Shown: positions 17,905-27,022, counted from the stretch's first letter. The stretch: DNA of 47,879 nucleotides from Mediterranea sp. (in: CFB group bacteria) (GCA_031287715.1 JAITSN010000105.1:1-47879); one strand, 5' to 3'. The notes: generated by a model from the sequence alone, not told the origin. Made by a program: numbers and translations.

Positions 17905-17996
17905 TTGTTGATTGGGGGAATGTATGGAAACCCGCCCCAAAAGCCCGGCTAACAAAATTTCACAATAAACATGATAAACCCAAAACACTATTTCGT

Positions 17997-18004
17997 TAAC
18001 TTTG
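17997..18004 (+). promoter_or_regulatory. -7 box for the ThiE/TenI-like gene
   Basis: TAACTTTG fits TAnnTTTG and lies 22 bases before the start codon. No TTG stands at the expected -33 distance. Confidence 0.45.
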
Positions 18005-18026
18005 CTTATATAACCAAGTTAAAAAT

Positions 18027-18635
18027 ATGAAGCTCATTGTAATCACCAATCCCACATTCTTTGTGGAGGAAGATAAAATCATCACAATCCTCTTCGAGGA
18101 AGGGTTAGATATACTACACCTCAGAAAGCCGGAAACTTCAGCCATGTATTCGGAAAGGCTGCTGACTTTAATACCCGAAAAATACCATAAACGCATCGTA
18201 ACTCACGAACATTTCTATCTAAAAAAAGAATTTAACCTCATGGGCATCCACCTCAACTCACGCAATCCTCGCGAGCCCCACGACTATGCAGGACACATCA
18301 GTTGCTCATGCCGCACCATCGAAGACGTGGCAAAGAAAAAACACTTCTACGACTACCTCTTCCTAAAAATCCTGTACGAAAATAACCCGGATGGCGGAAG
18401 ACTCTTCAACTTCACTGCCGAAGAAATACGCGAAGCCGCCAAAAAAGGCACTATCAATACCGAAGTCATGGCCCTCGGAGGCATCACCCCCGAAAATATC
18501 CTTGAAGTAAAAGACTTCGGATTCGGTGGTGCCGTTATCATGAACGACCTCTGGGACAAATTCGATCCTTGTTGCGCTCAAAACTACAAAGGAATCATCG
18601 AACACTTCAAGCGATTAAAAGAAATGGCAGACTGA
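18027..18635 (+). CDS. ThiE/TenI-family thiamine phosphate synthase-like protein
   Basis: A 202-residue TIM-barrel protein related to thiamine phosphate synthase. LHLRKPE, MGIHLNSRN and MALGGITPENI correspond to conserved strands of the family. The segment that in true ThiE reads close to ND...ADGVHLGQ is changed to THEHFYLKKEFNLMGIHLN, so several substrate-binding residues look different. It is alone, not in a thi operon. It may be a TenI-like or other diverged member rather than an active ThiE. Confidence 0.75.
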   Translation: MKLIVITNPTFFVEEDKIITILFEEGLDILHLRKPETSAMYSERLLTLIPEKYHKRIVTHEHFYLKKEFNLMGIHLNSRNPREPHDYAGHISCSCRTIEDVAKKKHFYDYLFLKILYENNPDGGRLFNFTAEEIREAAKKGTINTEVMALGGITPENILEVKDFGFGGAVIMNDLWDKFDPCCAQNYKGIIEHFKRLKEMAD

Positions 18636-18811
18636 TGGCCGGACTAATTGATAGTTGCCATAATTTCTTATCCAATCCAAAATTTACCCTAAGCAGCCCG
18701 TATCTACCATTATTTACGGCAGATTCTTGATGAGGCTTTAATCTTTTTTGAAGCCTTATCAGAGGATTTGACCGGCCCTTCCGGATTAATTGGTATACAA
18801 TAAAACGTATA

Positions 18812-18846
18812 TAATAAAGCAGGCAGCCTGTACAGGCTGCCTGCTG
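18812..18846 (-). terminator. Terminator of tRNA-Arg (UCU)
   Basis: AGCAGGCAGCC (18818-18828), a TGTACA loop, and GGCTGCCTGCT (18835-18845) form a perfect 11-bp stem. Read on the minus strand it follows the tRNA 3' end directly and is succeeded by TTTATTATA. Confidence 0.75.
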
Positions 18847-18920
<74 letters not shown>

Positions 18921-18937
18921 TCTTTTTAATTGCGGTG

Positions 18938-18945
18938 CAAATGTA
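18938..18945 (-). promoter_or_regulatory. -7 box for tRNA-Arg (UCU)
   Basis: CAAATGTA reads TACATTTG on the minus strand and lies 18 bases before the tRNA 5' end. The -33 element is not clear. Confidence 0.5.
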
Positions 18946-18960
18946 GAAGTTTTCACTGAA

Positions 18961-19512
18961 TTAAGAAATGTTTCCCGTTCTTTTCTCCGGGAAACGAAGC
19001 CGCCTGTCAAACCATTCCGCCAGTTTATGCGCCAGTATTAAATTGAGAACAACTATTCCGAATCCGGCAAAAGTCCATAGAATTATTTCATCGCAATCAA
19101 ACAGTTTTTCTTTCAGGATATACTTTAAAGAGAAGATGCAATAAATCAGTGAAATAACTGTGGTGTAAATGGCGGGAATATACTTTCGCAGGATAAGCCA
19201 TTGTGCCAAATGTATCAGGATGTGAACGGAAAACCCCATGAATACCCCGAACCATAGCAGGTAGCTATCAAACAGCACCGAGGTTGTCGTAATGATACTC
19301 AATAAAATAAACTCTTCGCCAACCGCAACCGTAAATGCAGAAACCGACAAGCTCTCCATACGAAGCAAGAAACGTTTTGCCGGTTTGGGAAGCCGTTTCG
19401 ATAAATAGGCGCTATTCTTTCTTATCCACGGCTTGAAAAAGATAATTTCTTCAAACTCATGAAGCATGAATATAATTGGGAATAACCAGATTATTGTTGA
19501 GAAATCAACCAT
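18961..19512 (-). CDS. HXXEE domain membrane protein
   Basis: A 183-residue inner-membrane protein. Near the N terminus FMLHEFEEIIF contains the HxxEE motif that names the family. Four to five hydrophobic segments follow (about residues 5-25, 60-80, 85-110, 115-135, 140-165). Further downstream HILIHLAQW and LAHKLAEW add histidines within membrane segments. The conserved His and Glu pattern suggests metal binding or an enzyme in the membrane, but the family has no known function. It begins 12 bases after aspS and is likely co-transcribed with it. Confidence 0.75.
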   Translation of the reverse strand: MVDFSTIIWLFPIIFMLHEFEEIIFFKPWIRKNSAYLSKRLPKPAKRFLLRMESLSVSAFTVAVGEEFILLSIITTTSVLFDSYLLWFGVFMGFSVHILIHLAQWLILRKYIPAIYTTVISLIYCIFSLKYILKEKLFDCDEIILWTFAGFGIVVLNLILAHKLAEWFDRRLRFPEKRTGNIS

Positions 19513-19524
19513 GGACTACCGTAC

Positions 19525-21288
19525 TTATGCTTCGCTATGGCTGCGAACAACCAGGTTCAGCTCATCCAGCTGCGATTGTTCAAGCGCTGCAGGAGCATCG
19601 AGCATCACGTCGCGGCCCGAATTGTTTTTGGGGAATGCAATACAGTCGCGAATAGAATCCAGTCCGGCAAACAATGAAACAAAACGGTCAAGGCCATAAG
19701 CCAGTCCGCCATGAGGGGGCGCGCCATATTTAAACGCGTTCATCAGGAAACCGAATTGCTCTTGCGCGCGTTCCGGAGTAAAGCCGAGCAGCTCGAACAT
19801 TCTGCCCTGGAGTGCGCTGTCGAAAATACGGATTGATCCTCCTCCTATTTCAACGCCGTTGATGACCATGTCGTAAGCATTGGCACGAACGGCGCCAGGG
19901 TCGGTATCCAGCAAGTGAATATCTTCCGGCTTGGGTGACGTAAACGGATGGTGCATGGCCATGAAGCGCGTCTGTTCTTCGTCCCATTCAACAAGCGGGA
20001 AGTCAACCACCCACAGGCAGGAGAATTTGCTTTTGTCGCGCAAGCCTAACCGGCCGGCAACTTCCAGACGAAGTTCGCTGAGTTGCTTGCGGGTCTTCAT
20101 CACATCATCGCCGGACAGAATCAGAATCAGGTCGTCTGGTTTTGCATCGAAGGCAGCCTTCATCTGTTGCAGTACTTCCTGCGAATAGAATTTATCTACG
20201 CTCGATTTTACACTTCCGTCGGCTTCCACACGGGCATATACCATTCCTTTTGCGCCGATTTGCGGCCTCTTTACGAAGTCGGTCAACGCATCCAGCTGTT
20301 TACGGGTATACGTTGCCGCGCCTTCGGCGCAGATGCCGCCTATGTATGCCGCATCGTCGAACACGCTAAAGCCGTGGCCTTTCATAATATCCATCAGTTC
20401 GACAAACCTCATCCCGAAGCGTGTATCCGGCTTATCGCTACCATAGTATTTCATCGCGTCGTGCCACGGCATACGCTGGAAAGTCTCCGTCAGTTCAATT
20501 CCCAAAATAGATTTGAACAGGTGCTTGGACAGCCCTTCAAAGACGTTCAGTATGTCTTCTTGCTCTACGAAGCTCATCTCACAGTCGATTTGGGTGAATT
20601 CCGGTTGGCGGTCGGCACGCAAGTCTTCGTCGCGGAAGCACTTTACGATCTGGAAGTAGCGGTCGAAACCCGATACCATCAGCAACTGTTTCAGCGTTTG
20701 GGGCGACTGCGGCAGTGCATAGAACTGTCCCGGATTCATACGTGAAGGCACCACAAAGTCGCGCGCTCCTTCGGGGGTAGAGCCTACCAGCACCGGCGTT
20801 TCCACTTCGAGGAACCCCAGCTTGTCGAGGTAGCTGCGCACTTCAATCGTCATTTTATGACGCAGTTCCAGGTTCGCGCGAACCGGATTGCGGCGTAAAT
20901 CCAGGTAGCGGTACTTCATGCGGATGTCGTCGCCGCCATCGGTATTGTCTTCAATGGTGAACGGAGGAGTGGCAGACACATTCAGTACTTTCAGTCCGGA
21001 TACGGTGATCTCTACATCGCCGGTCGGTATGTTCGGGTTCTTATTAGACCGTTCGCTCACCACTCCCGTTACCTGAATGACATACTCGCGCCCCAGCTTA
21101 TTGGCTTCTTCGCACAGAGCGGCATTGACCGCTTCGTTAAAGACCAGCTGGGTTATACCATAACGGTCGCGCAAGTCGATAAAAGTCATCCCCCCCATTT
21201 TACGGGAGCGTTGTACCCATCCGGCAAGGGTTGCCTGTTTATTTATATCGGAGACACGAAGTTCTCCACACGTATGTGTTCTATACAT
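19525..21288 (-). CDS. aspS: Aspartate--tRNA ligase
   Basis: Class II aminoacyl-tRNA synthetase, 587 residues, the full bacterial length. An N-terminal OB-fold anticodon-binding domain covers about 1-110. Class II motifs are visible: RYLDLRRNP, then [18 protein letters not shown] (motif 2), then [10 protein letters not shown] (motif 3). The GAD insertion domain of bacterial AspRS lies between. The start is [11 protein letters not shown], typical of the family. It leads a leftward unit with the HXXEE gene. Confidence 0.96.
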   Translation of the reverse strand: MYRTHTCGELRVSDINKQATLAGWVQRSRKMGGMTFIDLRDRYGITQLVFNEAVNAALCEEANKLGREYVIQVTGVVSERSNKNPNIPTGDVEITVSGLKVLNVSATPPFTIEDNTDGGDDIRMKYRYLDLRRNPVRANLELRHKMTIEVRSYLDKLGFLEVETPVLVGSTPEGARDFVVPSRMNPGQFYALPQSPQTLKQLLMVSGFDRYFQIVKCFRDEDLRADRQPEFTQIDCEMSFVEQEDILNVFEGLSKHLFKSILGIELTETFQRMPWHDAMKYYGSDKPDTRFGMRFVELMDIMKGHGFSVFDDAAYIGGICAEGAATYTRKQLDALTDFVKRPQIGAKGMVYARVEADGSVKSSVDKFYSQEVLQQMKAAFDAKPDDLILILSGDDVMKTRKQLSELRLEVAGRLGLRDKSKFSCLWVVDFPLVEWDEEQTRFMAMHHPFTSPKPEDIHLLDTDPGAVRANAYDMVINGVEIGGGSIRIFDSALQGRMFELLGFTPERAQEQFGFLMNAFKYGAPPHGGLAYGLDRFVSLFAGLDSIRDCIAFPKNNSGRDVMLDAPAALEQSQLDELNLVVRSHSEA

Positions 21289-21315
21289 ATATTATATATT
21301 TAGTTTGAAACGGAA

Positions 21316-21323
21316 CAAATTTA
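21316..21323 (-). promoter_or_regulatory. -7 box for aspS
   Basis: CAAATTTA reads TAAATTTG on the minus strand, 27 bases before the aspS start. No clear -33 element. Confidence 0.4.
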
Positions 21324-21354
21324 CATGATATTTTTGAGCGGGCGCGTTGCCGCT

Positions 21355-22383
21355 TCATTCTTTCTTCTTCAGCTTTTTAATCAGCGACTTGTTTTTCCGG
21401 ACAATATCATCGACGATTGCATCATTGATCATTCTTATACCGCTAAAGAAGTCGACGGCAGTCGAAAGCATACCCGTCGCGTATTTCTCTTTCCCGGGCG
21501 GAACCACCATATTCAGTTTCTTGCCGATCAGTTCTATATGTATATCCGTACCTGTGATCATCGGGTCGCCGTCAAAATGAACAACTCCCGCTTCGGTGCG
21601 GCGGATATGAAGGTTCTTGCACTTGAAGGTTTTTATATGGCTGTTATAATCAATCGTCTTATTGAACAGCTGGAAAGCCAGCGAAGGGATGTCCAGAACC
21701 GTGAACGGCTCAAGGATCGTCACATCCAGCAGTCCATCGGTAATTGTTGCTTTGGGAGTGATATAGGCGTTGTTTCCGTATTGTGAAGCATTTCCGCAGG
21801 CAATCAGGAAGGCTTTGTGCTTTACCTTTCCGTCTTCCGTTTCCAGCTCATACGTTTCCGGCCGGTAGTTCAGGCTTTCCTGCAAGGTCTTCTCTAAATA
21901 GGTCAACATTCCGCGCTTGCCGGCTTCGGCAAACTTCAGGCTGATGAACGCATCGAATCCTACGCCGCAGATACAAAAGAACGGGATTCCGTTAATCTTC
22001 CCGTAGTCTACCTGCTCTATCAGCCCTTCGTTGATCACTCCAATAGCCTTCCGTGTATCCATCGGGATTTGCAGGTGCCGCGCCAATCCGTTTCCCGAGC
22101 CGAGCGGCAGGATCCCCAAAGCTGTATTTGTTTCTGCAAGCGAACGCCCGACTTCATTGACCGTACCGTCTCCCCCGACGGCAACAACAATATCCACTCC
22201 CGCCTTGGCTGCTTTGGCGGCAATTTCTACTGCATGGCCCGCTTCTTCGGTATACCGGATCTCCCAGTCTATACGGTCTTTGTCTATTCCCTCCTCTATT
22301 TGGCGGATCACAGAATCTTTATCTTGGGTACCGGAAATCGGATTTATAATAAAAACGATTTTTCTTTTCTTCTGTACGCTCAT
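21355..22383 (-). CDS. Diacylglycerol/lipid kinase family protein
   Basis: Soluble lipid kinase of the DagK/YegS/BmrU class, 342 residues. The nucleotide-binding loop VAVGGDGTVNEVGR is clear, with GGDGT at 70-74. FIINPISG near the N terminus and LPLGSGNGLARHL further on are also family motifs. It phosphorylates diacylglycerol, ceramide, sphingoid bases or similar lipids in related proteins. It lies divergently next to the serine palmitoyltransferase gene, which makes a sphingolipid substrate worth considering, but this is inference. Confidence 0.9.
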   Translation of the reverse strand: MSVQKKRKIVFIINPISGTQDKDSVIRQIEEGIDKDRIDWEIRYTEEAGHAVEIAAKAAKAGVDIVVAVGGDGTVNEVGRSLAETNTALGILPLGSGNGLARHLQIPMDTRKAIGVINEGLIEQVDYGKINGIPFFCICGVGFDAFISLKFAEAGKRGMLTYLEKTLQESLNYRPETYELETEDGKVKHKAFLIACGNASQYGNNAYITPKATITDGLLDVTILEPFTVLDIPSLAFQLFNKTIDYNSHIKTFKCKNLHIRRTEAGVVHFDGDPMITGTDIHIELIGKKLNMVVPPGKEKYATGMLSTAVDFFSGIRMINDAIVDDIVRKNKSLIKKLKKKE

Positions 22384-22515
22384 AAATTAGTCTATCTATC
22401 ATTTCCAGGTAGACAAAAATAGTGTAAATATCTCAAATGTCTGTCTACCTGTCAGCTAAAAACGGGAAGCGAACTTTTTATGGACGAATAATAGGCATCC
22501 AACCGGTTCTTTTAT

Positions 22516-22523
22516 TATATTTG
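22516..22523 (+). promoter_or_regulatory. -7 box for the serine palmitoyltransferase gene
   Basis: TATATTTG fits the -7 consensus and lies 93 bases before the start codon, leaving a leader of about 88 bases. No clear -33 element was seen. Confidence 0.5.
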
Positions 22524-22616
22524 CCCCGATTTTATTAAACCCTAAATCAATAGGTTTATCAAGGTTATACTTTAATAAGTAAAACGAGTGAGTGAACATA
22601 TTTTAAATTACAATTC

Positions 22617-23804
22617 ATGGGATTATTGCAAGAAAAACTGGCCAGTTATGACCTTCCCCAAAGGGTAAAAGCAAAAGGTGTATATCCGTACTTCCGTTGT
22701 ATCGAGAGCGAACAGCACACAGAGGTGATAATGAGCGGTAGAAAAGTACTGATGTTCGGATCTAACTCTTACCTTGGCCTGACAAACCACCCCAAAGTTA
22801 TTGAAGCTGCTATAGAAGCGACCCGCAAGTATGGTACGGGTTGCGCCGGATCGCGGTTCTTGAACGGAACGCTCGACCTTCATTTGGAACTGGAAAAGGA
22901 ACTTGCGGAATTTGTCGGCAAGGCAGATGCCATTGTCTTTTCTACAGGATTCCAGGTGAACTTGGGCGTTGTATCCTGCATTACCGGCCGTGGAGACTAT
23001 ATTATCTGCGATGAGCTTGACCATGCTTCTATTGTTGAGGGCCGCCGTCTTTCTTTCTCTACCGCATTGAAATTCAAGCATAACGATATGGCTTCACTCG
23101 AGAAGGAGTTGCAGAAATGCAAGCCCGAATCGATAAAGCTGATTATAGTGGATGGCGTATTCAGCATGGAGGGCGACATCGCCGACTTGCCCGGGATCGT
23201 TCGTTTGGCTAAGCAGTATAACGCGTCTATCATGGTAGATGAAGCCCATAGCATAGGCGTGCTCGGGCATCAGGGGCGTGGTGCATGTGATCACTTCGGG
23301 CTGGGCAAGGATGTGGATCTGATCATGGGCACATTCAGTAAGTCTTTGGCGTCTATCGGAGGCTTTATCGCGGCCGACGAAACCGTAATCAACTACCTTC
23401 GCCATACGTCACGTTCGTACATCTTCAGTGCAAGTAATACTCCCGGAGCAACTGCTGCTGCCAGAGCGGCCCTGCAGATCATGAAGAATGAACCGGAACG
23501 CATCCGGCAGCTTTGGGACAATACGAACTATGCCTTGAAGAACTTCCGCGAGCTGGGGTTCGAGATCGGCCACACCGCTACGCCCATCGTTCCGTTGTAT
23601 GTGAGGGATATGGAGAAGACGTTTCTGGTGACGCGGATGCTCTTCGACGAAGGCGTGTTCGTCAATCCGGTAGTCCCACCGGCTTGTTCCCCGGAAGATA
23701 CCCTGATCCGCTTTTCCCTCATGGCCACACATTCCATAGAACAAATCGACCACGCTATAGGAAAGCTGGTTAAATGCTTCAAGGCGCTGGATCTGTTGAA
23801 GTAA
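22617..23804 (+). CDS. spt: Serine palmitoyltransferase (alpha-oxoamine synthase)
   Basis: PLP enzyme that joins serine and palmitoyl-CoA to 3-ketodihydrosphingosine, the first step of bacterial sphingolipid synthesis, 395 residues. The alpha-oxoamine synthase fold is clear: GSNSYLGL, GTGCAGSRFLNG, VDEAHSIGVLG, and the PLP lysine Lys242 in TFSKSLASIGG. The related enzymes KBL and BioF share these motifs. The choice of Spt rests on the N terminus (YDLPQRVKAKGVYPYFRCIES), which resembles Bacteroides Spt, and the lipid-kinase neighbour. It stands alone with its own promoter. Confidence 0.88.
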   Translation: MGLLQEKLASYDLPQRVKAKGVYPYFRCIESEQHTEVIMSGRKVLMFGSNSYLGLTNHPKVIEAAIEATRKYGTGCAGSRFLNGTLDLHLELEKELAEFVGKADAIVFSTGFQVNLGVVSCITGRGDYIICDELDHASIVEGRRLSFSTALKFKHNDMASLEKELQKCKPESIKLIIVDGVFSMEGDIADLPGIVRLAKQYNASIMVDEAHSIGVLGHQGRGACDHFGLGKDVDLIMGTFSKSLASIGGFIAADETVINYLRHTSRSYIFSASNTPGATAAARAALQIMKNEPERIRQLWDNTNYALKNFRELGFEIGHTATPIVPLYVRDMEKTFLVTRMLFDEGVFVNPVVPPACSPEDTLIRFSLMATHSIEQIDHAIGKLVKCFKALDLLK

Positions 23805-23829
23805 CGGCAGCTGCCTGAAAACCTCTCTT

Positions 23830-23854
23830 GCGTCATCCGCACCGCGGATGACGC
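23830..23854. terminator. Hairpin between convergent spt and GNAT genes
   Basis: GCGTCATCCGC, an ACC loop, then GCGGATGACGC form a perfect 11-bp stem 26 bases after the spt stop. Only TT follows directly, with a T-rich stretch about ten bases later. A second 8-bp hairpin (GGCAAGGC/GCCTTGCC, 23895-23914) lies nearer the GNAT gene. Confidence 0.5.
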
Positions 23855-23959
23855 TTCCACAAAACTTTTGCTTTATTCCCCGATGCAGTGTGCAGGCAAG
23901 GCGTATGCCTTGCCGTAGCTGTCGTTGACGGCGCTGAAAGGGTAGGGGGGAGCGGCCGC

Positions 23960-25081
23960 TCACTCCAGCATCAAGCTCATGTATGGCCGGATGCGGTCGA
24001 AGATCATAACGCTGAGTTCGTGCGTGGTCAGCTCAAGATGTTTGCCTTCCGCTACGTTGGAGTGCTTGCCTTTCAGCTCAAGGTGTTTGCCTTCCGCTAC
24101 GTTGGAGTGCTTGCCTTTCAACTCAAGATCTTTGCCTTCCGCTGCTTCGGGGATGAATGTGCAGGCACCGTTGCTGATGTAATAATACCCGTTGTTCAGC
24201 GCCAGCTGTTCGTCGGTCAGGTGGATGGCGGCTTGTTCTCTGGGGTGGGCGGCGGCATAGAGGCTCAGTATGGCTTTCGCATTGATGATACGCGCCATGC
24301 CGAAGGCTTGTTCGCCGACCGAACGGACCGGCAGCTCGAACCATACCGCTTCCGGTTGCCGGTAATGGCGTGCAGCACTGTCGATCAGGCGGTTGCGCAG
24401 ACTGTCGTCATCAGCGAGCCACTCTGTGATCTTCAGTACGCCACCGTCGGGGTATGCAAACAGCACGCCGACTATCCGACCGGCACTACGGGCGACGCTC
24501 ACACTTCCCCCACTCATGCGCAGGTCGGCGACTACCGCTTCCAGGTCGGCGATGGTATGCTGAATGTAGTTCGGCCGACAACGCGTCTTTTCTATAAAGT
24601 AATTAGCGACGGCCGGCTCAAGGACAGTAGTATATTCAACGTGCAGGACGCCTTCACCGACTGCCACGGCCGACGTGCCTTGCTCTGCCGGCAGCACGCT
24701 TTGCCTTGCCGGTGAACGGAAGAAGGCATAGGCGAAGCCGGCCTTGGCATAATAGTCTGCTAACCCGGAACCGGCAGGGATCAGAACGCTTAGGAGGATG
24801 TTCTCCCGCACCATCCGGTTGAGCGATTCCACCAACAGACGCGCCATCAGTCCCCTGCCTCTGAAGCCGGGATGCGTACACGCCCCAGCTATGTAAGCCA
24901 CCGGTATTCCGGTTCCTTCAAACGTCATGGTGTAGCAGGGCATCTGCAGTGACGAGACGATCGCGCCCCCGCTTCTGATGTACATGGCCGTACGGTGGCT
25001 GCAACACAGGCGAAAGTACATATCGACGAACTCGTCACTGTCGTCGAAGCAGCGTTGCCACAGTTCCTTCAGCTCTTTCAC
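23960..25081 (-). CDS. GNAT family N-acetyltransferase with internal repeat
   Basis: A 373-residue protein. The N-terminal GNAT domain carries the acetyl-CoA loop in AGACTHPGFRGRGLMARLL (about 66-84). The middle region looks like a second, degenerate acetyltransferase domain, giving an Eis-like layout. Near the C terminus a 15-residue unit (GKHLELKGKHSNVAE) is repeated about 2.4 times, after which the chain ends ELSVMIFDRIRPYMSLMLE. The start is a GTG at 25081 that overlaps the stop of the DUF2156 gene by 4 bases (GTGA); the first residues align well with family members, so this non-ATG start is probably right. Substrate unknown. Confidence 0.85.
   Translation of the reverse strand: MKELKELWQRCFDDSDEFVDMYFRLCCSHRTAMYIRSGGAIVSSLQMPCYTMTFEGTGIPVAYIAGACTHPGFRGRGLMARLLVESLNRMVRENILLSVLIPAGSGLADYYAKAGFAYAFFRSPARQSVLPAEQGTSAVAVGEGVLHVEYTTVLEPAVANYFIEKTRCRPNYIQHTIADLEAVVADLRMSGGSVSVARSAGRIVGVLFAYPDGGVLKITEWLADDDSLRNRLIDSAARHYRQPEAVWFELPVRSVGEQAFGMARIINAKAILSLYAAAHPREQAAIHLTDEQLALNNGYYYISNGACTFIPEAAEGKDLELKGKHSNVAEGKHLELKGKHSNVAEGKHLELTTHELSVMIFDRIRPYMSLMLE
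24032..24143 (-). repeat. 45-bp in-frame tandem repeat inside the GNAT gene
   Basis: Units start at 24032, 24077 and 24122 (CTCAAG...TTTGCCTTCCGCTACG), the last one partial. The first two differ at two positions. The period is a multiple of three, so copy-number change would keep the reading frame. Confidence 0.9.
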
Positions 25082-25965
25082 AGGGCGAACGCTTCACTCT
25101 TTTCAAGCAGGATGACCGGCCGGTAAGAGAGCTTAGCCTGGCGCAGTCCTTCGATGCCCAAGTCCTCTTCACGGTTAATGTACGTATATTGTTCCGGTAT
25201 ACGTGCGGCAAACTCGCAGTTGATTGCGGCATAGGCGCCGTCGATACTTGCATGGGCCTTTTCCACGTGTACACCGAACGTATCCCCATTAATGGGCATA
25301 CCGAAAGTAAAAGCCATCACCTTGCCATCCACAAGAAGCAGTCCACCGGTCAATCCAAGGCTGTCGAAATGGGTCAGCGCGTAGACGATGGCGCGGCACT
25401 CATTCAGCATCCCCTCCTGCTCCTCACAGTGGTTGGTGTGGCACCATTCAGCCTCAAGGCGCAGGCACTCAGGGATATACTCTGCGGTAAGCGGCCGGTA
25501 TTCGTAGCGGCACGCCTTCTTGAGTTTATTGATATGGTTCCGCTTGGACTGGTATTTCTTTCCCGTTAGGTTGGCCAGGTCGGTACGGAGGTAGATATAA
25601 TCGGCATAGTCCCTGTTGGCCGTGAAGGCAAACCGTTCCGGCAGCGCCGCTTCAATCTCTGCCTTCATGTCGGGTGTTATGCCGAGCATCCGGAACTCCT
25701 CCCGTGCTTCCCTGGCGTTTTCTTCGAGTTTCAGGATGACACGCCGCAGGTCGCCGTTGCCGACGGGCATCATATGCGCCGGTCTTTCGCCGGCCTTGAA
25801 CTTGAGCACAAGAAAGCCGTCGACTTCGGCAAACTGCGTATCATACAGGAACCTCCAGCTACAGAGGTTGGAGAAGGACAGGTCGCAGTTCCTGCGGTTG
25901 CTGTTCATCGTATAGTTGGTAATGGTCTGCCTGTCCTCCAGGGTGAGGTCTTTAAATAGGATCAT
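25078..25965 (-). CDS. DUF2156 domain protein (GNAT-like fold)
   Basis: A 295-residue soluble protein similar to the DUF2156 domain found at the C-terminal end of phosphatidylglycerol lysyltransferases (MprF), but without a membrane domain. YQSKRNHINKLKKACRYEY and INREEDLGIEGLRQAKLSY are family-typical. Members transfer or bind aminoacyl or acyl groups using a GNAT fold. It is translationally coupled to the GNAT gene, so the pair may act on one substrate; that is inferred from the overlap only. Confidence 0.82.
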   Translation of the reverse strand: MILFKDLTLEDRQTITNYTMNSNRRNCDLSFSNLCSWRFLYDTQFAEVDGFLVLKFKAGERPAHMMPVGNGDLRRVILKLEENAREAREEFRMLGITPDMKAEIEAALPERFAFTANRDYADYIYLRTDLANLTGKKYQSKRNHINKLKKACRYEYRPLTAEYIPECLRLEAEWCHTNHCEEQEGMLNECRAIVYALTHFDSLGLTGGLLLVDGKVMAFTFGMPINGDTFGVHVEKAHASIDGAYAAINCEFAARIPEQYTYINREEDLGIEGLRQAKLSYRPVILLEKSEAFAL

Positions 25966-26016
25966 AGGTGGGTATCCGGTTTTATGGGTTTACTGATGCC
26001 TTTGACAAAGGTGCCG

Positions 26017-26024
26017 CAAAGGTA
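26017..26024 (-). promoter_or_regulatory. -7 box for the DUF2156/GNAT unit
   Basis: CAAAGGTA reads TACCTTTG on the minus strand, 51 bases before the DUF2156 start. No -33 element seen. Confidence 0.4.
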
Positions 26025-26073
26025 GGAAAAGAAAGAAATAGCCACCAGCGGTGCGAAATAAAAAATAATTGTT

Positions 26074-26081
26074 TACTTTTG
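26074..26081 (+). promoter_or_regulatory. -7 box for the LPP20-like gene
   Basis: TACTTTTG matches TAnnTTTG, 56 bases before the start codon at 26138. Confidence 0.5.
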
Positions 26082-26137
26082 CATGGATCCCCGGTGGATC
26101 GGAAGCGACGAATATTAATCCTTATAATATAAACCAT

Positions 26138-26821
26138 ATGAGAAAGATGTTATTAGCAAGTGTTATTGCCGTATTCGGAATCCTGTTGCCGATGAGCGCA
26201 GGCGCGCAGCAGAAGGCAACAAAGAGTGAAGTTAACGCCAACCAGAAGTACGAGAAGACGTTGAACAAAGACCTTCAGAAGAAAGCCATCAAAGAAGCCC
26301 GTAAAGAAGCCAAAGCGCTGGAAAAGGAAGGGTTCAAAACCCCGGTGGGCAAGCTACCCATTGAAAAGCAGCTGGAGAACGCCTGGCAGAAGCAAGTGGA
26401 GATCGACACCGACGGTAACCCCTATTGGTATATAGCCTCGTCGAGGGCCATCGGCGGGAACCAGCAAGGTGCCGCCCTTCAAGCCACCAACACCGCCAAG
26501 ATCGACCTGGCAGGGCAGATCATGAGCCACGTGTCGCAGCTCATCGAAGCCAGAGCCGCCAATAACGATATGGGGCAGGAGGAAGCCGTCAGCCTTACCG
26601 AGGTGGTCGCCGCAAGCAAGAGTATCATCTCAGCCACGCTGGGTCGGACGATACCACTGGTCGAAGTATACCGGACACTCCCAAACAAGAATGTCGAGGT
26701 GATGGTCACCCTGGGGTACAGTTCAGACGCCGCCAATAAGGTGGCTGTCAGGGCAGTCCGGGACGAGCTGGAGAAGAAGTCCGAAGACCTTGCCAAGGAA
26801 TTGGACAAGCTGGGCTATTGA
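26138..26821 (+). CDS. Secreted LPP20-like protein
   Basis: About 227 residues with a signal peptide (MRKMLLASVIAVFGILLPMS, cleavage after AGA). A lysine- and glutamate-rich helical stretch (about 25-75) follows, then a domain with WYIASSRAIGG and repeated Ala-rich helices that resembles the LPP20 lipoprotein family. No lipobox cysteine is present, so it should be soluble in the periplasm. The C terminus is a charged coiled-coil-like helix. An in-frame codon at 26069 lies in the promoter, so 26138 is used. Function unknown. Confidence 0.68.
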   Translation: MRKMLLASVIAVFGILLPMSAGAQQKATKSEVNANQKYEKTLNKDLQKKAIKEARKEAKALEKEGFKTPVGKLPIEKQLENAWQKQVEIDTDGNPYWYIASSRAIGGNQQGAALQATNTAKIDLAGQIMSHVSQLIEARAANNDMGQEEAVSLTEVVAASKSIISATLGRTIPLVEVYRTLPNKNVEVMVTLGYSSDAANKVAVRAVRDELEKKSEDLAKELDKLGY

Positions 26822-26847
26822 CCGCCCGTAAACAGACCATAAGAAAA

Positions 26848-26875
26848 GGTCGGGGATGATCCCCGGCCTTTTTTT
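26848..26875 (+). terminator. Intrinsic terminator of the LPP20-like gene
   Basis: GGTCGGGGA, a TGA loop and TCCCCGGCC form a 9-bp stem with one G-T pair, followed by seven T residues. Confidence 0.88.
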
Positions 26876-26961
26876 GTACCGGTACCTCATCTACTGTTAG
26901 TTATCGATCCCCTTCACCACCAATCGGTAAGCAACGCCGGAAAAATCCCCAGAAGTGGGTA

Positions 26962-26992
26962 TTGTCTGCCGGTCTTGTTTTGCAGACCTTTG
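26962..26992 (+). promoter_or_regulatory. Probable promoter of the XusABC-like operon
   Basis: TTG at 26962-26964 and GACCTTTG at 26985-26992, 20 bases apart; the -7 box has G in place of the first T. A small inverted repeat CCCA-GAAG-TGGG (26948-26959) touches the -33 end and could be an operator. No Fur box was recognised. Confidence 0.45.
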
Positions 26993-27022
26993 CGACCACA
27001 TAAACAAACCGAAAGCGTTTCA

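Noticed and set aside
24032..24143. Sequencing artefact
   Set aside because: The two full units differ at two positions and the frame stays open, so a true repeat is more likely.
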